NCBI RefSeq assembly: GCF_900100945.1
Contig: NZ_FNCG01000014.1
Span: forward strand, 124,001-188,000
Source: Mucilaginibacter gossypii
GTDB taxonomy: Bacteria > Bacteroidota > Bacteroidia > Sphingobacteriales > Sphingobacteriaceae
Direction: 5' to 3'
Length of the DNA: 64,000 nucleotides
Shown here: positions 43,153 through 51,286 of the stretch, one piece after another
How the letters are laid out: every line of letters starts with the position of its first letter
How positions within the stretch are numbered: the first letter of the stretch is position 1
Program-made: the position numbers and the translations under genes
The notes under the pieces: model-generated
The model's database searches: none
Told to the model about the DNA's origin: nothing
Seen by the model: the letters and a program-made list of their open reading frames with translations, nothing else

Positions 43153-43890
43153 ATGAAACAACAGTTTAAAAAATTGGGTTTGGTACTGGCTGCCGCAGGC
43201 TTGGTTTGTGTGCACACTTCAGGCATCCCTGTTAATAATCACAAACCTGCTAAACAAGGCACTCCGGTAAAAGGTGGCTGGGTAAATCTCTTCGATGGCA
43301 AAACCCTGAAGGGCTGGCATGGGTTCAACAAAAAGGGTCCGGTAAAAAACTGGACTATTATTGATGGTGCCCTAGTTTGTCTTGGTGCAGCGCAGGGCGA
43401 TACCGGCGGTGATATAGTAACCGATAAAGCTTACACCAATTTTGAGCTTTCATGGGAATGGAAGATAGAAAAAGGCAGTAACAGCGGTGTAATATACCAT
43501 GTGGTTGAAGATCCGAAATACCATGGCCCCTATGAAACCGGCCCCGAATACCAGATCATTGACGATACAGGCTGGCCCGAAAAACTGGAAGACTGGCAAA
43601 AAACTGGCTGTGATTATGCCATGTACCTGCCAAACGCTTCAAAAAAGGTAGCCCCGGTTGGCACCTGGAACACCAGTAAAATTATTTTCAATAACGGACA
43701 TGTTGAACACTGGCTAAACGGCAAAAAGATTTTAGCTTTTGAAGCCTGGACCAGCGACTGGAAAAGGAAAAAAGCCGAAGGTAAATGGAAAGATTACCCC
43801 GACTATGGCAACGCCAAAACCGGGTTGATCGCACTACAGGACCATGGGCATAAAGCTTATTTCAGGAGCATTAAAATAAAGGAATTATAA
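43153..43890 (+). CDS. DUF1080 (3-keto-glycoside hydrolase-like) protein
   Basis: A 245-residue protein with a signal peptide (KKLGLVLAAAGLVCVHTSG) followed by a concanavalin-like DUF1080 domain: WVNLFDGKTLKGWHGFN, NFELSWEWKIEKGSNSGVIY, YETGPEYQIIDDTGWP and a final GLIALQDHGHKAYFRSIKIKEL. Members hydrolyse or eliminate 3-keto-glycosides. It probably acts in the periplasm with the upstream oxidoreductase. A repeat element fills the gap after it. Confidence 0.92.
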   Translation: MKQQFKKLGLVLAAAGLVCVHTSGIPVNNHKPAKQGTPVKGGWVNLFDGKTLKGWHGFNKKGPVKNWTIIDGALVCLGAAQGDTGGDIVTDKAYTNFELSWEWKIEKGSNSGVIYHVVEDPKYHGPYETGPEYQIIDDTGWPEKLEDWQKTGCDYAMYLPNASKKVAPVGTWNTSKIIFNNGHVEHWLNGKKILAFEAWTSDWKRKKAEGKWKDYPDYGNAKTGLIALQDHGHKAYFRSIKIKEL

Positions 43891-43901
43891 TATTTATAAT
43901 T

Positions 43902-44040
43902 TTTTGCTTCGTACCTTCGCGCAACAGTTTTATCTTTATCAAAAAACTCATTGGGGGTACGAAGCAATCCTTAACAGCAGGCAACCATGCAATATCGCCG
44001 GCAGAGGACTGCTTCGCCGTTCCGCCTCCCAATGACCGGG
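43902..44040. repeat. Nested inverted repeat, family A-related
   Basis: TTGCTTCGTACC (43904) pairs with GGTACGAAGCAATCC (43955), and CATTGGGGG (43950) with CCTCCCAATGA (44025), with AGGACTGCTTCGCCGTTCCG between. It lies between the convergent DUF1080 and VOC genes. Confidence 0.65.
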
Positions 44041-44114
44041 AAAGATGAATTATCTTTTTAATCCCCCGTTGAATATATAACCCACAATGAGTTTTTTTGT
44101 TTGCTTCTTATCTG

Positions 44115-44603
44115 TTAATTAGCCAGTTGCAGTAAATTTTCTATATCCAGCCTGCGGGTAAACATGGTCAAATTCCCTTCCTGATCTACAGGCCATTGTT
44201 CTTTGGGGCGATCCCAGTAGAGCTCAACCCCGTTTTGATCGGGATCGTTAAGATAGATGGCTTCAGATACACCATGATCAGATGCTCCTGTAATATTGTA
44301 ACGGGCATCAATCAGCCTTTTAAGTATAATGGCCAGGTCTTTTCTTTCGGGATATAAGATGGCAGTATGGTATAAGCCCGGTGCGTATTCCGGGGCTGGT
44401 GAAGCGCCTTTGCTATGCCAGGTATTTAAGCCAATATGATGGTGATAACCACCTGCAGATATAAATGCAGCCTGATCGCCGTACATCACCATTTTTTCAA
44501 AGCCTAACAAACCACAGTAAAAATCAAGAGATTTTTGCAGGTCGCTTACTTTTAAGTGTACGTGACCAATGCGGGTTTGGGCGGGTATTTTATAATCGTT
44601 CAT
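44115..44603 (-). CDS. VOC-family (glyoxalase/extradiol dioxygenase-like) protein
   Basis: A 162-residue protein. RIGHVHLKVSDLQKSLDFYC GLLGFE-type start provides the first metal His, HHHIGLNTWHSKG and GLYHTAILYPERKDLA the second module, and SEAIYLNDPDQNGVELYWDRP the Glu ligand. It has one and a half to two VOC modules, resembling catechol-2,3-dioxygenase-like proteins such as CatE N-terminal halves. The reaction is unknown. It is divergent from engB with 148 bases between. Confidence 0.88.
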   Translation of the reverse strand: MNDYKIPAQTRIGHVHLKVSDLQKSLDFYCGLLGFEKMVMYGDQAAFISAGGYHHHIGLNTWHSKGASPAPEYAPGLYHTAILYPERKDLAIILKRLIDARYNITGASDHGVSEAIYLNDPDQNGVELYWDRPKEQWPVDQEGNLTMFTRRLDIENLLQLAN

Positions 44604-44623
44604 ATAATTACATGTTTAAACAT

Positions 44624-44631
44624 CAAATTTA
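44624..44631 (-). promoter_or_regulatory. Possible -7 box of the VOC gene
   Basis: TAAATTTG on the minus strand, 21 bases before the ATG, in an AT-rich region, so chance is possible. Confidence 0.35.
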
Positions 44632-44739
44632 ATTATTATTGCACTACTTTTTGTTTTCCTATTGTAAAACAAGCTTATAAATAAGCAATGGCTATTTACT
44701 CCATACTATTACCACAATGAACGCATTAAGTAAAAATAC

Positions 44740-44747
44740 TACCTTTG
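44740..44747 (+). promoter_or_regulatory. Predicted -7 box of engB (leaderless)
   Basis: TACCTTTG ends 4 bases before the engB ATG (CAGA between). Transcription would start at the A of the start codon. Confidence 0.5.
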
Positions 44748-44751
44748 CAGA

Positions 44752-45384
44752 ATGATCGTAAAATCGGCCGAATTTATTTGCAGCAACAGCCAGGTAAGCA
44801 AGTTACCTCCACCAGCTAAAGCGGAGTACGCTTTCATCGGGCGCTCAAATGTGGGCAAATCATCCCTTATTAATACACTAACTGGTAAAAAGGGTCTTGC
44901 TAAAACGTCGCAAACTCCCGGCAAAACGCAGCTGATCAATCATTTCCTGATCAACGAAAGCTGGTACATTGTTGATTTACCCGGTTATGGCTATGCCCGC
45001 GCATCAAAAACGGAAAAAGCCAAATGGGATAAGTTCATCCATACTTACCTGGACAAGCGCGAAAGCCTGCAATGTGTAATGGTGTTGATAGACAGTCGTC
45101 TCGAGCCACAAAAGATCGACATTGAATTTTGCAACTGGCTTGGCGAAAAAGGTCTTTCATTTGTGCTGGTATTCACCAAGGCCGATAAACAATCGAGCAT
45201 TAAAACCGATCAAACTATTGCCCGGTTTAAAAAAGCCCTGTTGGCTACATTTGATGAAATGCCACAGTTTTTTATCACATCGTCAGAAACACAGCAAGGC
45301 CGCGAAGAGATACTTGAGTTTATTGATGCAGTAAATCAAAATTTTGAAGTGCCGCATTATCAGCTACCGCAGGATCGGGATTAA
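44752..45384 (+). CDS. engB: Ribosome biogenesis GTPase EngB
   Basis: A 210-residue TRAFAC GTPase. It has G1 GRSNVGKSSLINTL, G2 around SQTPGKTQ, G3 DLPGYGYA, G4 TKADK and G5 SSETQQG. EngB (YsxC/YihA) is needed for assembly of the large ribosomal subunit. Length and motif spacing are normal. It is followed 9 bases later by a small unknown gene and then ubiA, on the same strand. Confidence 0.97.
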   Translation: MIVKSAEFICSNSQVSKLPPPAKAEYAFIGRSNVGKSSLINTLTGKKGLAKTSQTPGKTQLINHFLINESWYIVDLPGYGYARASKTEKAKWDKFIHTYLDKRESLQCVMVLIDSRLEPQKIDIEFCNWLGEKGLSFVLVFTKADKQSSIKTDQTIARFKKALLATFDEMPQFFITSSETQQGREEILEFIDAVNQNFEVPHYQLPQDRD

Positions 45385-45393
45385 TATAACGTT

Positions 45394-45744
45394 ATGGGTT
45401 TGGATCTATCACATATTGTGCCCACAGATGCCGGTGAAACGTTTGAATACTTCACTGTGGAAGAATTAAATTCGAACCCGGAATTTGTTAGGCGGTATAT
45501 TCAAATGTTTAAAGAATATGAAGGAGAAGTCGTTTTATTTTTTAACGAAATAGGCTATCAAAGGAGCGGCATGAATAAAGAGTTTTACAGCGCCTTTGAA
45601 AATTGCAAACCATATTTTGATAAAAAATCAGTAGAAAAAGCCATGCTCTATTTAAAACCTAACGATCCATTTGGATTAAATTTCAAAAAAGATTTTGTTG
45701 ACAATTTTGTAGATGGAGAAAGCGTATTTTATGCCTCTTGGTAA
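45394..45744 (+). CDS. Hypothetical protein, 116 residues
   Basis: I do not recognise this protein. It is acidic, soluble, with no signal peptide or membrane segment, and contains several aromatic residues (EYFTVEELNSNPEFVRRYI, YEGEVVLFFNEIGYQRSGMN, DNFVDGESVFYASW). It starts 9 bases after engB, and the codon composition looks like its neighbours, so it is probably a real gene co-transcribed with engB. Its small acidic character resembles immunity or SMI1-like proteins in general, but there is no specific motif and no toxin nearby. Confidence 0.75.
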   Translation: MGLDLSHIVPTDAGETFEYFTVEELNSNPEFVRRYIQMFKEYEGEVVLFFNEIGYQRSGMNKEFYSAFENCKPYFDKKSVEKAMLYLKPNDPFGLNFKKDFVDNFVDGESVFYASW

Positions 45745-45785
45745 TTAAGCTTCCTCATCGAAGTTAGATATTTTTATAAAGTAAA

Positions 45786-46640
45786 ATGAAAAAATACTTA
45801 TCCTTAGTAACCTTCGCCCATACCATTTTTGCCATGCCGTTTGCATTTATCGGCTTCTTTTTGGCAGTAACTACAACCCAGTATCATTTCGACTGGCTAA
45901 AGCTGGTTTTGATGGTTTTATGTATGGTATTTGCCCGTAATTCGGCAATGGCCTTTAACCGCTACCTTGACAGGGATATCGACATTCAAAACCCACGTAC
46001 CAAACAGCGCGATATCCCAGCCGGCCGGATCAGCCCAAAAGCTGCTTTAACATTTGTTATTATCAACTGCCTGCTGTTTATTACAGCTACCTGGTTCATC
46101 AACAGGCTTTGTTTCTTTTTATCGCCGGTAGCTTTATTTGTGGTAATGGGCTACAGCGCAACCAAACGTTTTACCGCGCTCTGCCATTTGGTATTGGGAT
46201 TGGGCTTATCGCTTGCTCCTATCGGCGCTTACTTAGTGGTTACCGGTCAGTTTGCCCTTACACCTATATTCTTTTCACTATCCGTACTTTGCTGGGTAAG
46301 CGGCTTTGATATTATTTACGCCCTGCAGGATGAAGATTTTGACCGAAGCCAAAACCTGCACTCTATGCCGGCGTACTTAGGTAAAGTGAACGCCTTAAGA
46401 CTATCTACCTTTTTACATGTGCTTTCGGCCGTTTTCATTATGATGCCGGCATTTGAAACTCAGGTAGGCTTCCTGTACTACATTGGTATCGCGTTTTTTT
46501 GCGCCATGCTTGTTTACCAGCACCTGCTTGTAAAACCAAACGACCTGAGCCGCGTTAACTTTGCTTTTATGACTACCAATGGCATTGCCAGCGTAGTATT
46601 TGCTGTATTGTTTTTGCTCGACAGGATATGGATTCACTAA
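45786..46640 (+). CDS. UbiA-family polyprenyltransferase
   Basis: A 284-residue membrane protein with eight or nine hydrophobic segments. The two Asp-rich motifs are AFNRYLDRDIDIQNPRTKQRD and YALQDEDFDRSQNLHS, which bind prenyl diphosphate through magnesium. It attaches an isoprenoid chain to an aromatic acceptor. In Bacteroidota this subgroup is thought to serve menaquinone synthesis (MqnP-like) rather than ubiquinone, which fits with ubiE in this window; the exact acceptor is inference. Its end overlaps the Crp-type gene by 13 bases. Confidence 0.9.
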   Translation: MKKYLSLVTFAHTIFAMPFAFIGFFLAVTTTQYHFDWLKLVLMVLCMVFARNSAMAFNRYLDRDIDIQNPRTKQRDIPAGRISPKAALTFVIINCLLFITATWFINRLCFFLSPVALFVVMGYSATKRFTALCHLVLGLGLSLAPIGAYLVVTGQFALTPIFFSLSVLCWVSGFDIIYALQDEDFDRSQNLHSMPAYLGKVNALRLSTFLHVLSAVFIMMPAFETQVGFLYYIGIAFFCAMLVYQHLLVKPNDLSRVNFAFMTTNGIASVVFAVLFLLDRIWIH

Positions 46641-47233
46641 CCGCCCTCCAAAAGTTTCGGCAGTATTTTGAAAGATATGTTCCGCTTACTGATGAAGAGT
46701 GGCAGGCTTTATCGCAATACCTAACGGTAGATGCCTTAAAAAAGAAAAGGTTTTATGTAGAGGCCGGTAAAGTATGCGATCATATCGGCCTGGTGGTAAA
46801 AGGATCCGTACGCTATTATCATGTTAAAGACGGCGAGGAAATAACAGGCTATTTCAGCTTTGAAGATGAGATGTTAAGCTCATACAAAAGTTTCCTCACC
46901 CGCACCCCGGCTGCAAACTATATCCAGGCACTTGAAGATTCGGTAATCGTAAATTTAAGCCACAAAAACTTACAACAAGCGTGCATGAATGAGCTTCTTG
47001 GTTTTAAGATGGAACGTTTTGGGAGATTAACAGCCGAACACTATCTCATCTGTTACGAAAAACGTATTACTTCCTTTATCATTCAATCGCCCGAAGAACG
47101 TTATGCCGATCTTTTACAAACAGGTGGCGAAACCTTGTACCGCATCCCCCAGCATTATATTGCCAACTATTTAGGGATCACTCCGGTTTCGCTCTCGCGG
47201 ATCAGGAGAAGGATCATGAAGATAAGCGCTTAA
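46628..47233 (+). CDS. Crp/Fnr-family transcriptional regulator
   Basis: A 201-residue protein with an N-terminal cyclic-nucleotide-binding-type beta barrel (~15-120; VEAGKVCDHIGLVVKGSVRYYHVKDG, GYFSFEDEMLSS) and a C-terminal winged helix (~145-201; YRIPQHYIANYLGITPVSLSRIRRRI). There are no Cys residues suited to an Fe-S cluster, so it is not Fnr-like. It overlaps ubiA by 13 bases and may regulate the next gene, which starts after a repeat and has its own promoter. Confidence 0.92.
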   Translation: MDSLTALQKFRQYFERYVPLTDEEWQALSQYLTVDALKKKRFYVEAGKVCDHIGLVVKGSVRYYHVKDGEEITGYFSFEDEMLSSYKSFLTRTPAANYIQALEDSVIVNLSHKNLQQACMNELLGFKMERFGRLTAEHYLICYEKRITSFIIQSPEERYADLLQTGGETLYRIPQHYIANYLGITPVSLSRIRRRIMKISA

Positions 47234-47327
47234 ACCTCACCCCAACCCTCTCCAAAGGAGAGGGAGAAAAAGCATACATTTTAAAGTCCTCTCCTTTGGA
47301 GAGGATTTAGGAGAGGTGAAATTCCTT
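47224..47327. repeat. Dispersed repeat, family F, after the crp-type gene
   Basis: CCTCTCCAAAGGAGAGG (47246) and CCTCTCCTTTGGAGAGG (47290) form two local hairpins that also pair with each other, flanked by CCTCACC and GGAGAGGTGA. The element begins inside the end of the Crp-type coding region. Confidence 0.7.
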
Positions 47328-47342
47328 ATCTTTTGTTAACGT

Positions 47343-47370
47343 TTTGATTTACAAAGGCGGCCTACCTTTG
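47343..47370 (+). promoter_or_regulatory. Promoter of the epimerase-like gene
   Basis: TTTG (47343-47346) is 16 bases upstream of TACCTTTG (47363-47370), the best two-element match to the Bacteroidota consensus in the window. The start of transcription would be near 47376, 19 bases before the ATG. Confidence 0.55.
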
Positions 47371-47394
47371 TAATACACAAAACGAAAAAAGATC

Positions 47395-48321
47395 ATGCAT
47401 ACTATATTAGGAGCCGGCGGTCCGGTAGCAAACATCCTCACCAAAGAATTAATCAACCATAACGAAACCATCCGTTTAGTTAGCCGCAAACCGGTTAACA
47501 CAAATAATAATGATAAAGTAACCTGGCAAAAAGCCGACCTGCTCAATTACGATGAAGTACTGTCGGCAGCAAAAGGATCGACAGTAATTTATCTCGTTGC
47601 CGGCCTGGTTTATGATAAAGACATCTGGCGGGCGCAATGGCCGGTGATCATGCAAAATGTGATCAATGTTACCAAAGCCACCGGTGCCCGTTTAATATTT
47701 TTTGATAACGTTTACATGTACGGACTGGTTAACGGCTCCATGACCGAAGATACCCCGTATAAACCCAGCAGCGTTAAAGGCGAAATAAGAGCGGGCATCG
47801 CCGAAATGCTCATGAATGAAGTTAAAGCCGGCAATATCAACGCAACCATAGCCCGCGCACCTGATTTTTATGGCGCCCCGGTCAACAGCTTTATTGATAT
47901 GATGGTGCTGAGCAATTACGCCAAAAAACAAAACGCGCAATGGATAGGCAATCCGGATTGTAAACACAATTTTATTTACGTGCCCGATGCAGGTAAAGCT
48001 ATGTTTATGCTTGGTCAAAATCCCAATAGCGGCAATCAGATCTGGCACCTCCCTACTCCGCCGGCCATCACCGGTAAACAGTTTTTGGATATTGCCGCCA
48101 AGATTTATAAAGTTGAACCAAAATATACACGCGTTAATAAAGTAATGCTGTGGCTGTTCGGTTTATTTAAAAAGGTGGTAATGGGTACAGTGGAGATGTA
48201 TTACCAGTACGATCACGATTATATTTTCGACAGCAGCAAATTTGAGAAAGCGTTCAACTTTAAACCAACAAGCTACGAGGATGCGATAACTGAGATATCG
48301 AAAACGCTTCATAAGTCTTAA
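47395..48321 (+). CDS. NAD-dependent epimerase/dehydratase-like protein
   Basis: A 308-residue extended-SDR or NmrA-like protein. It has a modified Rossmann start HTILGAGGPVANILTKELI, RLVSRKPV, STVIYLVAGLVYDKDIW and LIFFDNVYMYGLVNGSM, where YMYG replaces the usual YxxxK environment. The C-terminal part has DHDYIFDSSKFEKAFNFKPTSYEDAI, typical of sugar-nucleotide epimerase-like proteins. The reaction is unknown, and catalysis is uncertain given the altered Tyr/Lys motif. A hairpin terminator follows. Confidence 0.85.
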   Translation: MHTILGAGGPVANILTKELINHNETIRLVSRKPVNTNNNDKVTWQKADLLNYDEVLSAAKGSTVIYLVAGLVYDKDIWRAQWPVIMQNVINVTKATGARLIFFDNVYMYGLVNGSMTEDTPYKPSSVKGEIRAGIAEMLMNEVKAGNINATIARAPDFYGAPVNSFIDMMVLSNYAKKQNAQWIGNPDCKHNFIYVPDAGKAMFMLGQNPNSGNQIWHLPTPPAITGKQFLDIAAKIYKVEPKYTRVNKVMLWLFGLFKKVVMGTVEMYYQYDHDYIFDSSKFEKAFNFKPTSYEDAITEISKTLHKS

Positions 48322-48358
48322 GTCAAAAGCCTTTAGTCTTAAGTTTTTTTAATTTATT

Positions 48359-48396
48359 AAAGTCCGCAAGTTGCTGTTGCTCCTTGCGGACTTTTT
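48359..48396 (+). terminator. Terminator of the epimerase-like gene
   Basis: A 12-bp stem, AAAGTCCGCAAG (48359-48370) with CTTGCGGACTTT (48383-48394), followed by TTACTTTTCTTTT. Between the stop and this hairpin are AAGTCTTAAGTC words of family L. Confidence 0.85.
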
Positions 48397-48455
48397 ACTT
48401 TTCTTTTATCAAATAAAACACATTTAAACGTGTATTATTTGCACTTCTCCAACCA

Positions 48456-48497
48456 TAATCTGCACATTTGCACATACGCATATCTGCACATCTAAAA
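48456..48497. repeat. Half-copy of family E repeat
   Basis: ATCTGCACATTTGCACATAC and CATATCTGCACATCTAAA match one arm of the element at 38929. It ends three bases before the ATG of the M3 peptidase gene. Confidence 0.6.
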
Positions 48498-48500
48498 ATC

Positions 48501-50204
48501 ATGATCCACAAAAAAACAAGAACATATATCCCGGCTTCCCTTGATATTAAATGGGAAACCCTTGAGCCTTTTTATAAAGAATTATTAGATCGTCCAATCC
48601 ACTCAGTTGAAGAACTGGAGAAATGGCTGCGCGATAAAAGTGAGCTGGAAGCAGCTTTGGAAGAAGATTTCGCATGGCGCTATATCCGCATGACCTGCGA
48701 CACCACCAGCGAAGACCTGCTTCAAAAGTTCCAGTACTTTGCTACCGAAATTGAGCCCAAAATTGCTCCATATAGTAACGAACTGAACAAAAAGCTGGTT
48801 GCCAGCGCGTTTGTTGATAAACTGGACGGCGAAAAATATTTTATTTTTTTACGGGCCGTAAAAAAAGCATTGGAACTTTTCCGCGAAGAAAATATCCCGG
48901 TACAAACCGAAATCCAGGTGGAACAGCAGAAGTACCAATCCATAACCGGTTCCATGTCTGTTCATGTTGATGATAAGGAATTTACGTTAGAACAAGCTTC
49001 CGTATTTTTAAAAGGCACTGATCGTGCTAAACGCCAGGAAGTTTGGGAAAAGATCACCAGCCGCCGTTTACAGGATAAAGACAAACTCGATGAACTTTTC
49101 GACCATTTGCGTAAGCTTCGTCACACAGTAGCAACAAACGCCAATTTTGAAAACTTCCGCGATTATATGTTCCAGGCTTTAGGCCGTTTCGATTATACCC
49201 CGCAGGATTGTTATGCTTTTCATGCAGCTATCGAAACCGAAATAGTGCCTATTCTAAAAACCCAGGCCGAAAAGCGCCGCGAGGCTTTGGGCTTACCTAC
49301 GCTTAAGCCATGGGATATGGATGTGGATATTTCTGGCAAACCAGCCCTTAAACCATTCCAAAATGGCGAAGACCTGATCGAGAAATCTATCCAGTGCTTC
49401 AGCAACATCAATCGTTATTTAGGCGAACGTTTGGAGATCATGAAAGATAACGGCCTGTTTGATGTGGAAAGCCGTAAAGGCAAAGCTCCGGGTGGTTACA
49501 ACTATCCGCTGGCCGAAACCGGCGCACCTTTCATCTTCATGAATTCGGCCAATACCTTCCGCGATTTAACCACCATGGTACATGAGGGTGGTCACGCGGT
49601 ACACACTTTCCTTACTGCCGATCTGGAACTGAATGATTTTAAACATTGCCCATCCGAAGTTGCCGAATTAGCCTCCATGTCGATGGAGCTGATCTCGATG
49701 GATAACTGGAATGTGTATTTTGATAACGAGGAAGATCTTAAACGCGCCAAACGTGATCAGTTAGTTGATGTTTTGAAAACCCTGCCCTGGGTAGCCGTTG
49801 TCGATCAGTTTCAGCATTGGATCTATACCAACCCCGACCATACCGATGCCGACCGTACAACCGCCTGGATCGAGATCTTTGAACCATTCGGCGCGGGTTT
49901 TGCCGATTGGAGCGAACATCGCGAAGCATTAGCAAATCTTTGGCAAAAACAGCTGCACATCTTCGAGGTGCCATTTTACTATATCGAATATGGCATGGCC
50001 CAGTTAGGAGCTATAGCTGTGTGGAAAAACTACAAAGAAAATCCGGAAAAGGGTTTGCAACAATATTTAGACGCCCTTAAACTCGGTTACACTAAAACTA
50101 TTAAAGAGATTTACGAAACCGCAGGGATCAAGTTTGACTTTAGCGCGGCCTATGTAAAAGAACTGGCTGAGTTTGTTAAATCAGAGTTGGATAAATTAAA
50201 TTAA
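48501..50204 (+). CDS. M3-family oligoendopeptidase
   Basis: A 567-residue cytoplasmic zinc peptidase from ATG 48501; the frame is open 11 codons further upstream through a repeat, which I do not include. The zinc site is TTMVHEGGHAVHTF with the downstream Glu in VAELASMSMELISMD, and substrate-binding Tyr/His features appear near the end (FYYIEYGMAQLGAIAVWKNY). It resembles PepF/oligoendopeptidase F-type enzymes, which cleave short peptides. A perfect terminator follows. Confidence 0.94.
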   Translation: MIHKKTRTYIPASLDIKWETLEPFYKELLDRPIHSVEELEKWLRDKSELEAALEEDFAWRYIRMTCDTTSEDLLQKFQYFATEIEPKIAPYSNELNKKLVASAFVDKLDGEKYFIFLRAVKKALELFREENIPVQTEIQVEQQKYQSITGSMSVHVDDKEFTLEQASVFLKGTDRAKRQEVWEKITSRRLQDKDKLDELFDHLRKLRHTVATNANFENFRDYMFQALGRFDYTPQDCYAFHAAIETEIVPILKTQAEKRREALGLPTLKPWDMDVDISGKPALKPFQNGEDLIEKSIQCFSNINRYLGERLEIMKDNGLFDVESRKGKAPGGYNYPLAETGAPFIFMNSANTFRDLTTMVHEGGHAVHTFLTADLELNDFKHCPSEVAELASMSMELISMDNWNVYFDNEEDLKRAKRDQLVDVLKTLPWVAVVDQFQHWIYTNPDHTDADRTTAWIEIFEPFGAGFADWSEHREALANLWQKQLHIFEVPFYYIEYGMAQLGAIAVWKNYKENPEKGLQQYLDALKLGYTKTIKEIYETAGIKFDFSAAYVKELAEFVKSELDKLN

Positions 50205-50217
50205 AATTTTCTCTCAT

Positions 50218-50256
50218 AAACAACAAAAGCGCTACTGGCGCTTTTGTTGTTTATAC
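50218..50256. terminator. Bidirectional terminator between convergent genes
   Basis: A perfect 15-bp stem (50218-50232 with 50238-50252) with a 5-nt loop, core GCGCTACTGGCGC, flanked by A and T runs. It can end both the M3 peptidase transcript and the glycosyltransferase transcript from the other strand. A second, weak CTGCCGCGGCAG palindrome follows at 50261. Confidence 0.9.
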
Positions 50257-50281
50257 CTGTCTGCCGCGGCAGTTTTTGCTT

Positions 50282-51286
50282 TTAATTCAATACCCTATTA
50301 TACAACTCCCAATAATCCTTCACCATTTTATCACTCGAAAACTGCGAATTTGCCCAGTCATAACAATCAGCCCTGCTAATCTGACGGAGCCAGCCAACTG
50401 CTTCGGCGGCTTCATCAACCGTATTAACCAAAAAGCCGGTCTGTGCGTTTTTGATTAATTCTGGCATCGAGCCGCGGTTAAAAGCTATGACCGGCGTACC
50501 ACACAGCATTGCTTCAGCCACACTCAGGCCAAAAGGTTCGTCAAAGCTGATGGGATGCAACAGTGCACAAGCTCTGCCTAAAAGCTCCCGGCGCTTATCA
50601 GGCCCGGCATGGCCTATATACTCCACATCGGCACAAAGCAATGGCTCTATCTTTTCCTTAAAGTAGTTGGTATCCTGAACTATACCGCCTATCAGTAATT
50701 TCCGTTTACTTTTTTTGGCGATATCGATAGCTTCGGCAGTTCCTTTATCGGGATGGATGCGGCCGAAGTACAACAGGTAACCATCCGGCTGTTCATAAAA
50801 CTGAAAATCACGGGTATCGAGGCCGTTGTATACCGTGGCTAAATAATCAAGCTCAGGGCTGCGATCAGCATTGCTGATAGAAACGTAATGCCCCTGGCTA
50901 TTATATTTTTTATAAACAGGGATGATCTTTGATGATGAAAAGCCGTGAATGGTAGTAAGTAGCGGCGTTTTAATCAAGCCTGAATATGTAAGCGGCAAAA
51001 AGTCAAAGTTATTATGAATAATGTCGAACTGTCCGGCCTTTTCCATCAGGTTACTGATATGCAGGCATTCCAGCACTTTGGCATCCTGTGTTCTGTCTTC
51101 CTCGTAACCCGTCTCGCAAATGGCATCAAGTTTACCCGCGGTTATCGAATCGCCCGTGGCGAAGAGTGTTACCTCCGCCCCCATTTTGATGATCCCTTCG
51201 GTTATGTTTGATGCTATTTGCTCCCAGGGCCCGTAGTGCCTGGGCGGCGTACGCCAGGCAACAGGAGATAATACAGCTACCTTCAT
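50282..51286 (-). CDS. Family 4 glycosyltransferase
   Basis: A 334-residue GT-B enzyme. It has an N-terminal acceptor domain starting KVAVLSPVAWRTPPRHYGPWE, and the C-terminal nucleotide-sugar site LLYFGRIHPDKGTAEAIDIA, GHAGPDKRRELLGRACALLH and EPFGLSVAEAMLCGTPVIAF (the E-x7-E motif of GT4). There is no signal peptide, so it acts on the cytoplasmic side. Its start directly follows the stop of the larger glycosyltransferase with no gap, so they are co-translated. The product is unknown. Confidence 0.93.
   Translation of the reverse strand: MKVAVLSPVAWRTPPRHYGPWEQIASNITEGIIKMGAEVTLFATGDSITAGKLDAICETGYEEDRTQDAKVLECLHISNLMEKAGQFDIIHNNFDFLPLTYSGLIKTPLLTTIHGFSSSKIIPVYKKYNSQGHYVSISNADRSPELDYLATVYNGLDTRDFQFYEQPDGYLLYFGRIHPDKGTAEAIDIAKKSKRKLLIGGIVQDTNYFKEKIEPLLCADVEYIGHAGPDKRRELLGRACALLHPISFDEPFGLSVAEAMLCGTPVIAFNRGSMPELIKNAQTGFLVNTVDEAAEAVGWLRQISRADCYDWANSQFSSDKMVKDYWELYNRVLN

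Noticed and set aside
45394..45744. Immunity protein of a polymorphic toxin system
   Set aside because: Only the size and acidity fit; no toxin, Rhs or secretion gene is near.
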